A stretch of 64,000 nt of DNA, taken from assembly GCF_001512305.1 (NCBI RefSeq), contig NZ_LNUT01000004.1, positions 1,039,757 through 1,103,756 on the forward strand, given 5' to 3'. The DNA comes from Arthrobacter sp. EPSL27 (GTDB lineage: Bacteria; Actinomycetota; Actinomycetes; Actinomycetales; Micrococcaceae). The position numbers were made by a program, and so were the translations under genes. Under the pieces are notes generated by a model, which was given only the letters and a program-made list of their open reading frames with translations, searched no databases and was not told the origin of the DNA. Each line of letters starts with the position of its first letter. The stretch's first letter is position 1. This document shows, piece by piece, positions 52,920 through 61,741 of the stretch.

Positions 52920-53685
52920 AACAATCATGGTTTACAGCGAGTCTGGCGGTGCCACAAAGACGACAACAGCGGTGTCCCTGGCAGCTGTCACCGCCTCTTC
53001 AGGACGCAAAGTTGTACTCGTCGATCTCGACCCGCGTGCCGCGGCAAGCAAGTGGATCGGTATCGAGCCTAAAGAGGACGGCCTCCACGTCGGCGCCATC
53101 CTTGGCGACTCGGATCCGGAAGGCTGGGCCCAGGACCTCGCGGTGGAGTCGAGCTGGTTCCCGAACCTACGTGTCGTTCCGTCTGCCCGCAGCGTCTCCA
53201 ACCGTGAAGCAGACCGCGCTGACCATGCCGAACTGCGCCTGCGCACCTCGCTCATCGGGATTGACGCCGATGTCGTCATCATCGACTGCCCTAACCGCCA
53301 GGGCGGCCCGCTCACCCTCTCGGCGCTGAACGCCGCCGACACGATCGTGTACGCCGCCGGGGCCACCGTCGACGGGGTGGACGGCGTGGCCGGCGCCCGC
53401 AAGAGCGTCGAGCAGTTCCGAATGTCCCGTAAGCGCATTGGAGCCCCGGACAACTTGCACGAGGTCGGCATCGTCGTCGGTGCCGTCGCCTCGACTGTCA
53501 TGTCCCGCATCGCGGTGGCCAGCATCGAAGAACTCCGCGAGACCGGAATGCTGCTCACCCCGCTGGTTCCGCACCGGACTATCGTTCAGGAGATGCGCAT
53601 GACGCAGGAATGGTATGGCGAGTACCGCAAGGGCCAGCCCGTCGTGGACGCCTACAACGAGCTGATGAAGGAGATCATCCGATGA
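52915..53685 (+). CDS. parA: ParA-type partition ATPase
   Basis: 256 residues with deviant Walker A SGGATKTTTAV near the start, VVLVDLDPRA and VVIIDCPNRQ. No N-terminal HTH, so this is the small (type Ib) ParA. It binds nucleoid DNA with ATP and moves plasmids. ATG at 52915 is inside the CATGCA repeat, implying autoregulation. Stop overlaps the partner gene. Confidence 0.9.
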
Positions 53686-54146
53686 GCGAAGACCTGAAGG
53701 ACCGCCCGGCAGTCCTGCGCCGTACGCCGCGGCCCGCCCCTGACGAGAAGGTCGACCCGGTCGATTATTCGCCGGTGGCTGCGGCGCCGGCACTGGTGAA
53801 GACTGAAGATCCGGCCTTGGCCGCCGGGGGAGTGGAAGCAGTGGCCCCGGATGCCGCTCCTAGTCCCGTCCCCGACCCCCTCCAGGCCTCTGTGGCCGAG
53901 CCCATCGTTCAGGCTGCTGCCCCTGCTGCCCCGAAGCAGGCTCCGCCGCGCCAGGCGTCAAAGTCGACGAAGGCCCCCAAGCCGACCGCGAACCGGAAGA
54001 CCACGCGCCGCGAGGTAACGTTTCCGCTGAGCACACGCCTGTCCCAGGAAGTCATTGACGTGCTGTACTCAGCCGCCGAAGATGAGGGCATCTCAGTCCG
54101 TGAAGCGATCGAGCAGGCCATCAAGTCCCGCTGGGGGCAGAACTAG
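53682..54146 (+). CDS. Partition partner with ribbon-helix-helix end
   Basis: 154 residues. The N-terminal two thirds are disordered, Pro/Ala-rich. The C terminus has REVTFPLSTRLSQEVIDVLY and EGISVREAIEQAIKSRW, a ribbon-helix-helix DNA-binding fold like ParG/CopG. Such proteins replace ParB in type Ib systems and bind parS and their own promoter. ATG overlaps parA stop. Confidence 0.82.
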   Translation: MSEDLKDRPAVLRRTPRPAPDEKVDPVDYSPVAAAPALVKTEDPALAAGGVEAVAPDAAPSPVPDPLQASVAEPIVQAAAPAAPKQAPPRQASKSTKAPKPTANRKTTRREVTFPLSTRLSQEVIDVLYSAAEDEGISVREAIEQAIKSRWGQN

Positions 54147-54172
54147 GAGAGTGGCGGGGGTCAGGCTTGCGT

Positions 54173-54202
54173 GCGGACTTTCATGCATGCATGAAAGTCC
54201 GC
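54173..54202. repeat. 30-bp perfect palindrome after parAB
   Basis: GCGGACTTTCATGCA followed by its reverse complement. The core CTTTCATGCATGCATGAAAG carries the motif found upstream of parA. It may be a parS copy, a terminator between convergent genes, or both. Confidence 0.8.
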
Positions 54203-54220
54203 AGCCCTCCGACGCCGAAC

Positions 54221-56152
54221 TTACCCGGCCATGGTGAACGCCAAGTCCGCGAGCGACCACTCATCCGGTGGGCCCTCAAATGCCTCCCACGGATAGTCTT
54301 CACCAGGGGAGAGGAGCTCCGCGACGGTGTTGACGTTCTTGGACAGCCATTCCTTCCATAGGATCCGTTCGATCCGGTAGCGCTGCAGCTGCGCAGCGAC
54401 GGCTTCCAACACGCCGAAATGCTCGGCGAGATCCTTCAGCGACGTCGTAGCCACCACGGACCAAACCCTTGCGGTGTCGCGGGCGATCATATTCCACGCG
54501 GCCATCACCTCGAGCGCTTCAGTGACAGCTGTTCGGGAGAGCCTGGTCAGCTTCACTATCTCAGCCGTTGACAGGCCGGGAGAGTGCTCCAGCGCTTCGT
54601 AAACAAATGCCGCCGGCAGACCTAACTCTCTAAACACGGGGCGCAGGGCATGAATCTTTCCCTTGCGCCATGTCAGGTCCTCGGCCGCGGTTTTTACGTC
54701 CTCCGGGACGGTGAGCATGTAGAGGTCACCTTTAGTGCCCCGGCCCTGCTCAACCAGAGTCACGAGGGGATCGTCCTCTGCTCTCAACACCCTAAGGTGT
54801 GAGCCCACGGTGGTGTGGTCAAGGCCGGTGGCCACAGCGATGGACCGATCCCCGAATTCAATGAACCTGGACGCCGTCATGTGGGCTGCCTCGCCCAGCG
54901 CCCTGAGCACCATTCTGCGGGCCAGCCCCGTCCTGGATTCCGTGTAGCTCCGTTCCTTGAGTCTGAGTCCGTTCCTCCAGGAACGGATGAACCGCTGCTC
55001 AGCATCGGGATTCGATGAGAGCGGAGCCCCTTGTATTACAGGGGGCTGTGTATTTGGCTGGCTTGTGGGGGAATTACGGGCATTGTTCTTTCCCGCCCGT
55101 GTTTGGCGGTTTTTGCGCAGATAGGTGACTGCCTTCAGCCAGTCCCTTCGCAGTGCCGGAACCCGGTGGCGGGAAGCGTAACGGGCATAAAAGGAGGCCA
55201 AGCCGGGCCAAGTCCCCTGCATCATCCGGCGCTCGACCTCGGTCAGTTCCATGCCGGCGGCCGCGGCCCCCGTGACGATGGCTTGGCGCGCCTCGGAATC
55301 GGAGACATACCGGTTCGTGTCGTACAGCCCGGTTTGGGCCATCAGCTGCATCGTCCGGGACATCCGCCCAGTGGAGTGCTGGATCCGGGGCGCCTCTGCA
55401 GCCGGCGTAGTCGTCCCTTCGAGACGCAATGCCTTGACTCCGGCGATCTCCCCGGCGAGGTCGGCGTTCATGGCAGCCCAGACCTTGGCGGAGTTGGGCC
55501 TGCGGGCTATGTCGTAGGCCATGTTCAGGCTCATGGCGAGTTCCTGGTGGCCGCCGCGCTTGTGCGGGGAGCCTGGTGTACGCATGCAGCCATGCAGAAG
55601 GTTCTGGTGCGGGGTCTTGTCCAGGCTCCGGTACCGGGTGCCCAGAGCCTCGACAAGATCACGCGCTTCGGAGAAGGTCACCCGCTTCTCGAGCGGAATG
55701 TAGACGTGCCGGCCGCCATTGGGGGAGTAGTCCTCAATCCACCGCGCCCCGCAGGAATGTAGCCAGGTCTGGACGGCGCGGACGTCGGCTTCGACCCAGT
55801 CGATACCTTCGACCGAGGAGTCAAAGTCCAGGAATATCGCCTTGCACGTTCCGTCCTTCCCAAAGATCCGGACCGCCGCAGGGAACGTGGGGAGCGCCTC
55901 AGTGAGGGCTCGCTCGTGTTTCTGCGGATACGTCTTACCGGCATCCCTAGAGAGGCGGACCCTCGGCTGACCTGCGATAAGAGGAGCCAAGGCAGCCCAC
56001 GCCTGGGCGGGGCTGTTCGTGGAGGATGGCCCGTGCGACACGCCAGCGCCGTATTTGGCTGGCAGCACGCGGGCGTGCTGTTGTACGATGATTCTGTTCC
56101 TGTCCAGGGAATGACTGAGGGCCGATCTTGCAGGATCGGTTTTGCAACACAA
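54221..56152 (-). CDS. Primase-type replication initiation protein
   Basis: 643 residues in the longest frame; the start is uncertain (TTG at 56152; GTG at 56041 gives MSHGPSSTN...). The N-terminal half resembles an archaeo-eukaryotic primase: FLDFDSSVEGID, then SPNGGRHVYIPL, whose His is part of the active site. The C-terminal half has winged-helix stretches (LSTAEIVKLTRLSRTAVTEAL). This layout suits a plasmid replicase-primase. Its place beside parAB supports a role in replication. Confidence 0.75.
   Translation of the reverse strand: MCCKTDPARSALSHSLDRNRIIVQQHARVLPAKYGAGVSHGPSSTNSPAQAWAALAPLIAGQPRVRLSRDAGKTYPQKHERALTEALPTFPAAVRIFGKDGTCKAIFLDFDSSVEGIDWVEADVRAVQTWLHSCGARWIEDYSPNGGRHVYIPLEKRVTFSEARDLVEALGTRYRSLDKTPHQNLLHGCMRTPGSPHKRGGHQELAMSLNMAYDIARRPNSAKVWAAMNADLAGEIAGVKALRLEGTTTPAAEAPRIQHSTGRMSRTMQLMAQTGLYDTNRYVSDSEARQAIVTGAAAAGMELTEVERRMMQGTWPGLASFYARYASRHRVPALRRDWLKAVTYLRKNRQTRAGKNNARNSPTSQPNTQPPVIQGAPLSSNPDAEQRFIRSWRNGLRLKERSYTESRTGLARRMVLRALGEAAHMTASRFIEFGDRSIAVATGLDHTTVGSHLRVLRAEDDPLVTLVEQGRGTKGDLYMLTVPEDVKTAAEDLTWRKGKIHALRPVFRELGLPAAFVYEALEHSPGLSTAEIVKLTRLSRTAVTEALEVMAAWNMIARDTARVWSVVATTSLKDLAEHFGVLEAVAAQLQRYRIERILWKEWLSKNVNTVAELLSPGEDYPWEAFEGPPDEWSLADLAFTMAG
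56063..56143 (+). ncRNA. Candidate antisense RNA at the replication leader
   Basis: On the plus strand, hairpin CAGCACGC-GG-GCGTGCTG (56063-56080) is followed by a second, CCGATC-TTGCAG-GATCGG (56122-56139), with TTTT directly after it. This ends like a small RNA transcribed against the 5' region of the replication gene. No promoter is confirmed. Confidence 0.35.
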
Positions 56153-56231
56153 TTGAAGGCCTGTGAAGGTCTTCCATCCGATTTACGATCTGTTCGCCGG
56201 CAAGCTTCCCGGATCGTTGATCTTCAGCTTC

Positions 56232-56256
56232 GAAGGCCCGCCTAGTGCGGGCCTTC
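56232..56256 (+). terminator. Terminator-like hairpin upstream of replication gene
   Basis: Stem GAAGGCCCGC / GCGGGCCTTC around CTAGT-type loop, followed by TTCTGTT on the plus strand. It also lies just beyond the stop of the minus gene at 56262. Confidence 0.6.
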
Positions 56257-56261
56257 TTCTG

Positions 56262-56495
56262 TTATGAGGCTATGCGGATGGGCAGTTCCTCCTGGTGCGC
56301 GAAATGATTCAGCAACGCCAGATCTTCGCGAAGCGACCGGTCGACGGCAGATGAAACGTAGTCAGTGACCGTCATACCTTTAGCGGCAGCGATCATTTGA
56401 ACGTCCTCCGCGGTCTTGGCCTGCGTGCGGAAGCCAATGTATTTGCGGAGGCCCTTGCTGGGCCGTCCGCCTCCACGATTGATTACTGCGCTCAT
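56262..56495 (-). CDS. Small DNA-binding-like plasmid protein
   Basis: 77 residues from ATG at 56495 (AAAGGA seven bases upstream). Pattern RPSKGLRKYIGFRTQAKTAE, then helices ending VTDYVSSAVDRSLRED, which resembles a ribbon-helix-helix fold. It precedes the replication gene on the same strand, so it may regulate it. Family uncertain. Confidence 0.6.
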   Translation of the reverse strand: MSAVINRGGGRPSKGLRKYIGFRTQAKTAEDVQMIAAAKGMTVTDYVSSAVDRSLREDLALLNHFAHQEELPIRIAS

Positions 56496-56957
56496 GGTCA
56501 TGTCCTTTGAATCTCGCACAACCTAGGGTTGTGGCTGCTTCATCGCTGGGTGCTATTTGCAGTCGATCACTGTGAGGTTTCTGTTTACAGCTATCGACTG
56601 AATCGAAAATAGCACTGCCTTCAGGGGCATTCGGGGATTTGTTTACAGAAAACGGTCCCGCGTGTCGTTCCGCACTGATCTCGCGCCCTGTCGATCCGCG
56701 CTGAAACCCTACCTCCCCGGCGGTGTCGCTGCCCACCGTGCCGACATGAGCCCGCCTTCGGCGGCCCCGCGGAACTGAAAGAACGCCGTCGGGACTGCTG
56801 CGTTTGGACGCAAGTTGTGGGCGGCGTACATATACCGGTGTCGACCACGGACGGCCCTCCTTCTCGTGACGATGACAAGCACTTCTGAGTCCCTCTTGAT
56901 AAGGTTGGGCCCGTTCTACCCGGGAAATGGTGAACCCTAAACCAGACTAAAACATGT
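56496..56957. other. Non-coding region with short repeats, possible origin
   Basis: About 460 bases without a supported gene. TGTTTACAG occurs at 56583-56591 and 56640-56648 in the same direction, 57 bases apart (start to start). Only two copies, so iteron status is uncertain. The region is less GC-rich than its surroundings. Confidence 0.4.
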
Positions 56958-56973
56958 TTGAAACATGTTTCAA
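56958..56973. promoter_or_regulatory. Operator TTGAAACATGTTTCAA, copy 1
   Basis: Perfect 16-bp palindrome, preceded by a half-overlapping AAACATGTTT. It lies ahead of the ImmA-type gene. The same 16 bases recur at 60140-60155 just after the operon's regulator gene, which suggests one regulator binds both. Confidence 0.8.
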
Positions 56974-57015
56974 GCTAGTCTATCCCCATTGAAGCTATCG
57001 AAGGGTCATGTTGTT

Positions 57016-57519
57016 GTGACGCAAGCTCTGCGTTCCTTGCCTGTAACTACGTCTGAACAGGCCTTCCGCGATGCGTCCGGTGCATTCGCCGCATTGGAAC
57101 TGCCAGGCGGCCTGACTTTGAGTCTGCTCCTGGGCGTCATCGAAGACATCCGCGGCAAGCGGATCCGGATTCGTGCCACCGAGAAGTTGGTCGGCACATC
57201 CATCTGTGGTCTGTGGCTGCCGGGGGCGAAGATCGAGTGGGTGTTTCATCCCCCGACGCCCTGGGAGCTGCAGCGTCAGCAATTCATTCTTCACGAACTT
57301 GCTCACATGGTCCTGGGCCACGACACAACGCCCGGTGCGGGTACCGTCTTGAAGAGCGGCTTTCGTGGCCTGTCTCCGGAGATTGTACGCAGGGCCCTCA
57401 TGCGGACCGAGTTCCGGACCTTGGAAGAGGCCACGGCCGAGTACCTTGCCGATCTCATGGCTGAGGCCTTGAGGGCGGGGCCTGGTGAACCGGGCGCCTT
57501 CGAGGACGTCTTCGGCTGA
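57016..57519 (+). CDS. ImmA/IrrE-type metallopeptidase
   Basis: 167 residues from GTG at 57016 (GAAGGG upstream). The frame opens at ATG 56965 inside the operator, so that start is less likely. Zinc motif HELAHMVLGH and later RTLEEATAEYLADL, the glutamate ligand region. ImmA-type proteases cleave a paired repressor; the regulator at the end of this operon is the natural candidate. Stop overlaps the next start. Confidence 0.82.
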   Translation: MTQALRSLPVTTSEQAFRDASGAFAALELPGGLTLSLLLGVIEDIRGKRIRIRATEKLVGTSICGLWLPGAKIEWVFHPPTPWELQRQQFILHELAHMVLGHDTTPGAGTVLKSGFRGLSPEIVRRALMRTEFRTLEEATAEYLADLMAEALRAGPGEPGAFEDVFG

Positions 57520-58505
57520 TGGAGATCATCGCAGCGGGGCTGATGATCAGCCTGACGCTCGTCGTCATCGCATCACGCGGCCAGGGTAAAGACACCAGCA
57601 TTCTATGGGCCTCGGTGCTGATTTCCGTGTCCATGGTCCTCAATATTAACCCTGTTTACCTGCTCGCAGACGGGTGGGTCGGCGGGAGGAACTATGCGGA
57701 CTTGGGAGCAAACCTTCTCCTGCTGGCGGGTGTCTATTTTCTAGCCCGGGCTATTCATCGGGCCGCACAGCCGGCATCCTACGGCAGGAGATCCTCGTAC
57801 GAGGTTGCGGCCAGAGCAGGACTTGTGGGCACGGCGATTTCGGCAACCATCCTGTTCATCTTGATCGATGCTCCAGTTTCGTCGACGTCGTTCATGCGGG
57901 ACTACGGAGGGCAGTGGGCGGCGGCCCTGTATTCGGCCGGACAATATTTCTACATAGGCGCGGTCATGGCCGCAGCAGGCTGGACCTGCGTGCGTTTTCG
58001 GAAGGCTTGGAGCACCGGAATCTACACCGTAGCGTTCGCGCTCGTTGGCTTGGGATGCCTGTCCGCCGTTCTGTTCGTCGTTGATGTGCTCGTACTCGAT
58101 GCACTTCACGTGCTCGGTATGGTTGAGGCACTCTCCGCTTTGTCCGGGATCTATACGGTGTTGAATTCGACTACGTTCCTTTTTCTTTGCACCGGTATGG
58201 CTTTGCCTCCCGCCAGCCGCAAAGTCACTGCCATCTACGAAACGGCCCGAACCAGCTCAGTGCTTGCGGGCCTGGAACCTGTCTGGGGACAGGCAGTGGC
58301 CGGAAATGCCGGTCTGACGCTGGACCTTGGTGTGGTTCCGAAACGCCCGGACCGCAGGCGCAGCGAGCTGCACCGCATGATTGTGGAGATCCAGGACTCC
58401 TTGGCCCGGGATCCCGAAGTAAGAGACAGAATTGGCGCCGAGGGCCTGGGAAAACTAGCCAGCGCATCCGACCACCTCGAGCGGCTGTCGTGGCGTCCCC
58501 GCTGA
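57519..58505 (+). CDS. Multi-pass membrane protein (MAB_1171c/DUF6545-like)
   Basis: 328 residues with about seven membrane helices in the first 230 (MEIIAAGLMISLTLVVIASR, ANLLLLAGVYFLARAI, GTAISATILFILID and others), then a cytoplasmic part ending EGLGKLASASDHLERLSW. It resembles actinobacterial membrane proteins named MAB_1171c, which are often encoded with ImmA-type and XRE genes. Function unknown. The start overlaps the ImmA stop. Confidence 0.7.
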   Translation: MEIIAAGLMISLTLVVIASRGQGKDTSILWASVLISVSMVLNINPVYLLADGWVGGRNYADLGANLLLLAGVYFLARAIHRAAQPASYGRRSSYEVAARAGLVGTAISATILFILIDAPVSSTSFMRDYGGQWAAALYSAGQYFYIGAVMAAAGWTCVRFRKAWSTGIYTVAFALVGLGCLSAVLFVVDVLVLDALHVLGMVEALSALSGIYTVLNSTTFLFLCTGMALPPASRKVTAIYETARTSSVLAGLEPVWGQAVAGNAGLTLDLGVVPKRPDRRRSELHRMIVEIQDSLARDPEVRDRIGAEGLGKLASASDHLERLSWRPR

Positions 58506-59656
58506 AGGCTGTTGCCTGGAGCGGCTTACTTGGTGCGGCGGGCGCCCTCGCCGGTGCGGCATGGGCCGCCCGTCAGGCGACTTCAGCGACGAACAGACGC
58601 CGCTATGACATCGTCCCTTTGGCAATTTCCGATAACGAGATCGAGCTCCCGGCCACGAGACACACGCTGGCGCCTGGGCAGTTCGGCCTGCAGCTCTCGA
58701 CAGGCGGCCCTCCGGCCGTCATCGGTCCGGTCATATCCGCCCGTGCCGGCAAAGTCACACGGGGCCTCCTTCATCGGCCCGCGGGCCTGTCCCTGGAGTC
58801 GAGGGGAAGGTGGAGTGGCATTGTCTCGGTCGATCCATCGTCCGTTGCCGCTGACGTGGTCGAGACTTTTGTCGAGACAGCTCTCGGCCCAGCCCCTGCG
58901 TGGATGATCGACCGGGGAACTGGCCGCTGGGCCATTCATGTCCATGGGCAAGGAAGTGCCCGGGCGCAGACGCTGCGTGGGGTTGAGAGTGCATCGCGTG
59001 TAGGACTCAGCTCATTGGTCATCTCATATCGCAATGACGGCGAGGGCCCTCGCTCAGGGGACGCTAGATCGCACTTGGGCGAATCCGAGTGGCGTGATCT
59101 AGAAGCAGCTCTTCGGTTTGTTGCGGAGCGCGGTGGAACTGAATGTGTGGTGTTCGGCTGGTCACTCGGGGCAACGATGGCTCTAAATACAGTGCAGCGG
59201 TCGTCGTTGGCAGAGATGATCAAGGGCCTCATTATGGTCGCGCCGGTATTGGTCTGGGAGGACGTGCTGCGTGCCAACGCCCGCCATCAACGCTGTCCAC
59301 GACTCCTTGGCTCACTCATAGCCCGACTTCTGGCGCGCAGGGGATTCAGCAGACTGGCCGGCCTCGAGGGTCCGTTGGAGGTGCGCTGTCCTGACCGGGC
59401 CAGATTCAAGGGGGCCCTGAGTATCCCGGTCCTGATCCTCCACAATAGGAATGACTGGTCCGTTCCTTTTGAAACTTCCGCTCGCTTCGCGCGAGCACAT
59501 AAAGACCGGATCGAACTCGTGGAGTTCGACTGTTCCGGACACACACAAGAATGGAATTCCGACCCGGTAGGGTGGAATCTAGCTGTCCGCCGCTGGTACG
59601 AATATTGGTTCCCGCCGGGCTCGGCCGGAGAACAAGCTGCGGCAAACAGCGAATGA
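58490..59656 (+). CDS. Alpha/beta hydrolase
   Basis: 388 residues; GTG at 58490 overlaps the previous gene by 16 bases. An N-terminal hydrophobic stretch (LLGAAGALAGAAWAAR) may anchor it. Likely triad: Ser in GWSLGAT, Asp in HNRNDWSVP, His in DCSGHTQEW. Substrate unknown. It lies between the membrane protein and the regulator in a tightly coupled operon. Confidence 0.82.
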   Translation: MASPLKAVAWSGLLGAAGALAGAAWAARQATSATNRRRYDIVPLAISDNEIELPATRHTLAPGQFGLQLSTGGPPAVIGPVISARAGKVTRGLLHRPAGLSLESRGRWSGIVSVDPSSVAADVVETFVETALGPAPAWMIDRGTGRWAIHVHGQGSARAQTLRGVESASRVGLSSLVISYRNDGEGPRSGDARSHLGESEWRDLEAALRFVAERGGTECVVFGWSLGATMALNTVQRSSLAEMIKGLIMVAPVLVWEDVLRANARHQRCPRLLGSLIARLLARRGFSRLAGLEGPLEVRCPDRARFKGALSIPVLILHNRNDWSVPFETSARFARAHKDRIELVEFDCSGHTQEWNSDPVGWNLAVRRWYEYWFPPGSAGEQAAANSE

Positions 59657-60132
59657 AATTGGATGGGGTTGAATTTATGGTTGGCGGTGACAGTCCCCGC
59701 GATCGGCTAGAGCGGGCGGAGACCCTTGCTCGCAAGGTGAACCTCCTACTGGACGTCGTGGTAGCCGAAGGCGGAGAACCCTATGAGTTCGCCGACATCC
59801 AGGCAGGCGTGCGCGAAAACGGGTACGAGCTTTCTCGAACGCGCTGGTGGCGAATTCGCACCGGTGAGTCGCCCGATACCGTCCCCAAAGAAGCCCTGGT
59901 CGCGATGGCCAAATTCTTCAACGTGGAACCGGCATACCTGACCGATGAATCCGGTGAACTCCCGGAACGGATTGAGCGGGAGCTGCAGCTCCTGAAGAAG
60001 ATGCGCCGGAACAAGCTGAAGAACATCGCGGCCCGAACTCTCGGCGACATCGACATTAAGACCCTCGAGGCGATCAACGCACTCCTGGACGATGTGGACG
60101 CCTACGAAAGCAACGACTCCGAACAGGACTGA
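59653..60132 (+). CDS. XRE-like regulator of the ImmA operon
   Basis: 159 residues. Helical N-terminal half with RENGYELSRTRWWRIRTGES, then PKEALVAMAKFFNVEPAYLTDE, like XRE repressors linked to ImmA proteases. A helical C-terminal half follows. The ATG at 59653 overlaps the hydrolase stop; ATG at 59677 has a better ribosome site (GGGG). Predicted to bind the two TTGAAACATGTTTCAA sites. Operator binding is inference. Confidence 0.78.
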   Translation: MKLDGVEFMVGGDSPRDRLERAETLARKVNLLLDVVVAEGGEPYEFADIQAGVRENGYELSRTRWWRIRTGESPDTVPKEALVAMAKFFNVEPAYLTDESGELPERIERELQLLKKMRRNKLKNIAARTLGDIDIKTLEAINALLDDVDAYESNDSEQD

Positions 60133-60139
60133 ATCATGG

Positions 60140-60155
60140 TTGAAACATGTTTCAA
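60140..60155. promoter_or_regulatory. Operator TTGAAACATGTTTCAA, copy 2
   Basis: The same palindrome as at 56958-56973, eight bases beyond the regulator stop, with a degenerate CATGGTT half upstream. It may control the adjacent region or help autoregulation by looping. Confidence 0.78.
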
Positions 60156-60248
60156 TCCTGTTATCGTGGACATGTGCCCACCACGATAAGTCGTACGACC
60201 CGCCGCCGAGCACCGGCGTACGGCCGCCCCGCCCCGGGGCGGTCATGG

Positions 60249-60563
60249 TCACAGGCCTTCGACATAACTGATGTACTCCTGGGTCAACTCTCGGACACGA
60301 GAGGATTGAACCATATAGACGACATCCTTGCCGTGGCGCATACCTGCCGGAGGATCGGTCTGCACCAGACCCGCCTCGGCGAGAAAATCGAGGTGGCGGT
60401 TCAGGCTTGGTCGGCTGATATCCACCGCAGCCTGCAGTCGCCCAATGGTCGATGGGCCAAGCATCGACAGGCGGCGCAGGATATCTACCCGGGCACGGTT
60501 GCCCATGAGACCGATTGCCACCTCAACTCCGGGCGGCAGTTTGGGTCGAATCAAGCTCGGCAT
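60249..60563 (-). CDS. ArsR-like winged-helix regulator
   Basis: 104 residues from ATG at 60563 (frame open to 60596). Helix-turn-helix GPSTIGRLQAAVDISRPSLN and wing DPPAGMRHGKDVVYMVQ. No metal-binding cysteine is visible, so it probably senses another signal or none. It is divergent from the conjugation operon, with a TTACTAA/TTAGTAA repeat between them. Likely a transfer repressor. Confidence 0.78.
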   Translation of the reverse strand: MPSLIRPKLPPGVEVAIGLMGNRARVDILRRLSMLGPSTIGRLQAAVDISRPSLNRHLDFLAEAGLVQTDPPAGMRHGKDVVYMVQSSRVRELTQEYISYVEGL

Positions 60564-60620
60564 GGATCCATCTTGCCTGACGCAATGACGAACCAATGCT
60601 TCTTTCGCCGCCTCACTCTA

Positions 60621-60643
60621 TTACTAAGCAAAAGAGTTAGTAA
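60621..60643. promoter_or_regulatory. Inverted repeat between regulator and transfer operon
   Basis: TTACTAA, nine bases, TTAGTAA: a 7-bp inverted repeat 22 bases before the first conjugation gene and upstream of the ArsR-like gene. Likely operator of that regulator. Confidence 0.65.
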
Positions 60644-60664
60644 CAGTCCGATTCTGTGGCCGGC

Positions 60665-61741
60665 ATGAAGCCGACGGGACTGTTGATCTGCACTGCGATT
60701 ATCGTGCCGGCGATCTTCCTGGGTCTGGTCCTGTCGATCGTTCTGCTCTTCGAGCCGACTCCGGATCCCGCCGATTGCGGCCCCGCCGTGTCCGTGTCGA
60801 TGAGCGACGACACCAAGGTCGACGGATACTCCACTGAGCAGCTGACGAACGCTGCAGCGATCATAAATGCCGGTAAGACCCTGAACCTATCGGCCAAGGG
60901 CCAGATGATCAGCATGATGGCGGCCCTGGGGGAGTCCGGCCTGCGCGTTCTGGACATCGGCGACGGGGCAGGTCCGGATTCCCGGGGTCTGTTTCAGCAG
61001 CGGGATAACGGCGCCTGGGGTTCCTACGCGGACCGCATAAGCCCGACCATCAGCGCGGTCAACTTCGTGAGGGCCCTGCAGAAGGTCGACGGCTGGGAGC
61101 TGTTGGAACCGAGCCTTGCCGGTAACAAGGTCCAGCGCAACGCCGACCCGTACCACTACCAGAGGTACTGGCCTGAGGCCGTCAAACTCGTTCAGGCGCT
61201 CTCGAACTCGAAGTTCTCCCTGCAGGGCAGCGACTGCGCCATCCCCGGACAATCCGGCGCGGGGGATGACTACCCGTGGAAGAACTCTCCGACCTGGTTG
61301 CAGATCGGTGCGAACGCGGCCAGCACGTCCCCGCTGGGCATGTACTACCGCGAGTGCGTGGACTTCGCCCTGTGGCGGGTGAACCAGCAGATGGGTTCAA
61401 CCGGCGCACCGTTCAAGTTCCTCAACGGCACGTTCCGCCCGGATGGGCAGGGCCTCGGCTCGGCCCTGACGTGGAAGGCCGGCTGGGATGCCAAGGGCTG
61501 GCCCGCAGGCAGCACGCCCCGGGTCGGTGCCGTTGTCTGGTACGCACCCGGGGCCGGGGGAGCGGACCCGAACTTCGGCCACGTCGCCGTAGTCAAGGAA
61601 GTCAAAGACAACGGCACCTACGTCGAAGAGGGCTACAACGGCAACCCTGCCCCGGCGGACCACAGCTACTACACCCGGACAGTGACCAACTCTGTCCCCT
61701 CAGCTTTCCTGTACCTGCCCACCCAAGAGGAGAAGAAGTGA
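60665..61741 (+). CDS. Conjugation peptidoglycan hydrolase with CHAP domain
   Basis: 358 residues. N-terminal membrane anchor (LLICTAIIVPAIFLGLVLSI), a lytic-transglycosylase-like part (AALGESGLRVLDIGDGAG, GLFQQRDNGAWG), then a CHAP domain with YYRECVDFALWRV (catalytic Cys) and NFGHVAVVKEV (His). It opens the wall for the transfer channel. The ATG at 60665 or GTG at 60656 is the start. It is the first gene of the operon. Confidence 0.85.
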   Translation: MKPTGLLICTAIIVPAIFLGLVLSIVLLFEPTPDPADCGPAVSVSMSDDTKVDGYSTEQLTNAAAIINAGKTLNLSAKGQMISMMAALGESGLRVLDIGDGAGPDSRGLFQQRDNGAWGSYADRISPTISAVNFVRALQKVDGWELLEPSLAGNKVQRNADPYHYQRYWPEAVKLVQALSNSKFSLQGSDCAIPGQSGAGDDYPWKNSPTWLQIGANAASTSPLGMYYRECVDFALWRVNQQMGSTGAPFKFLNGTFRPDGQGLGSALTWKAGWDAKGWPAGSTPRVGAVVWYAPGAGGADPNFGHVAVVKEVKDNGTYVEEGYNGNPAPADHSYYTRTVTNSVPSAFLYLPTQEEKK

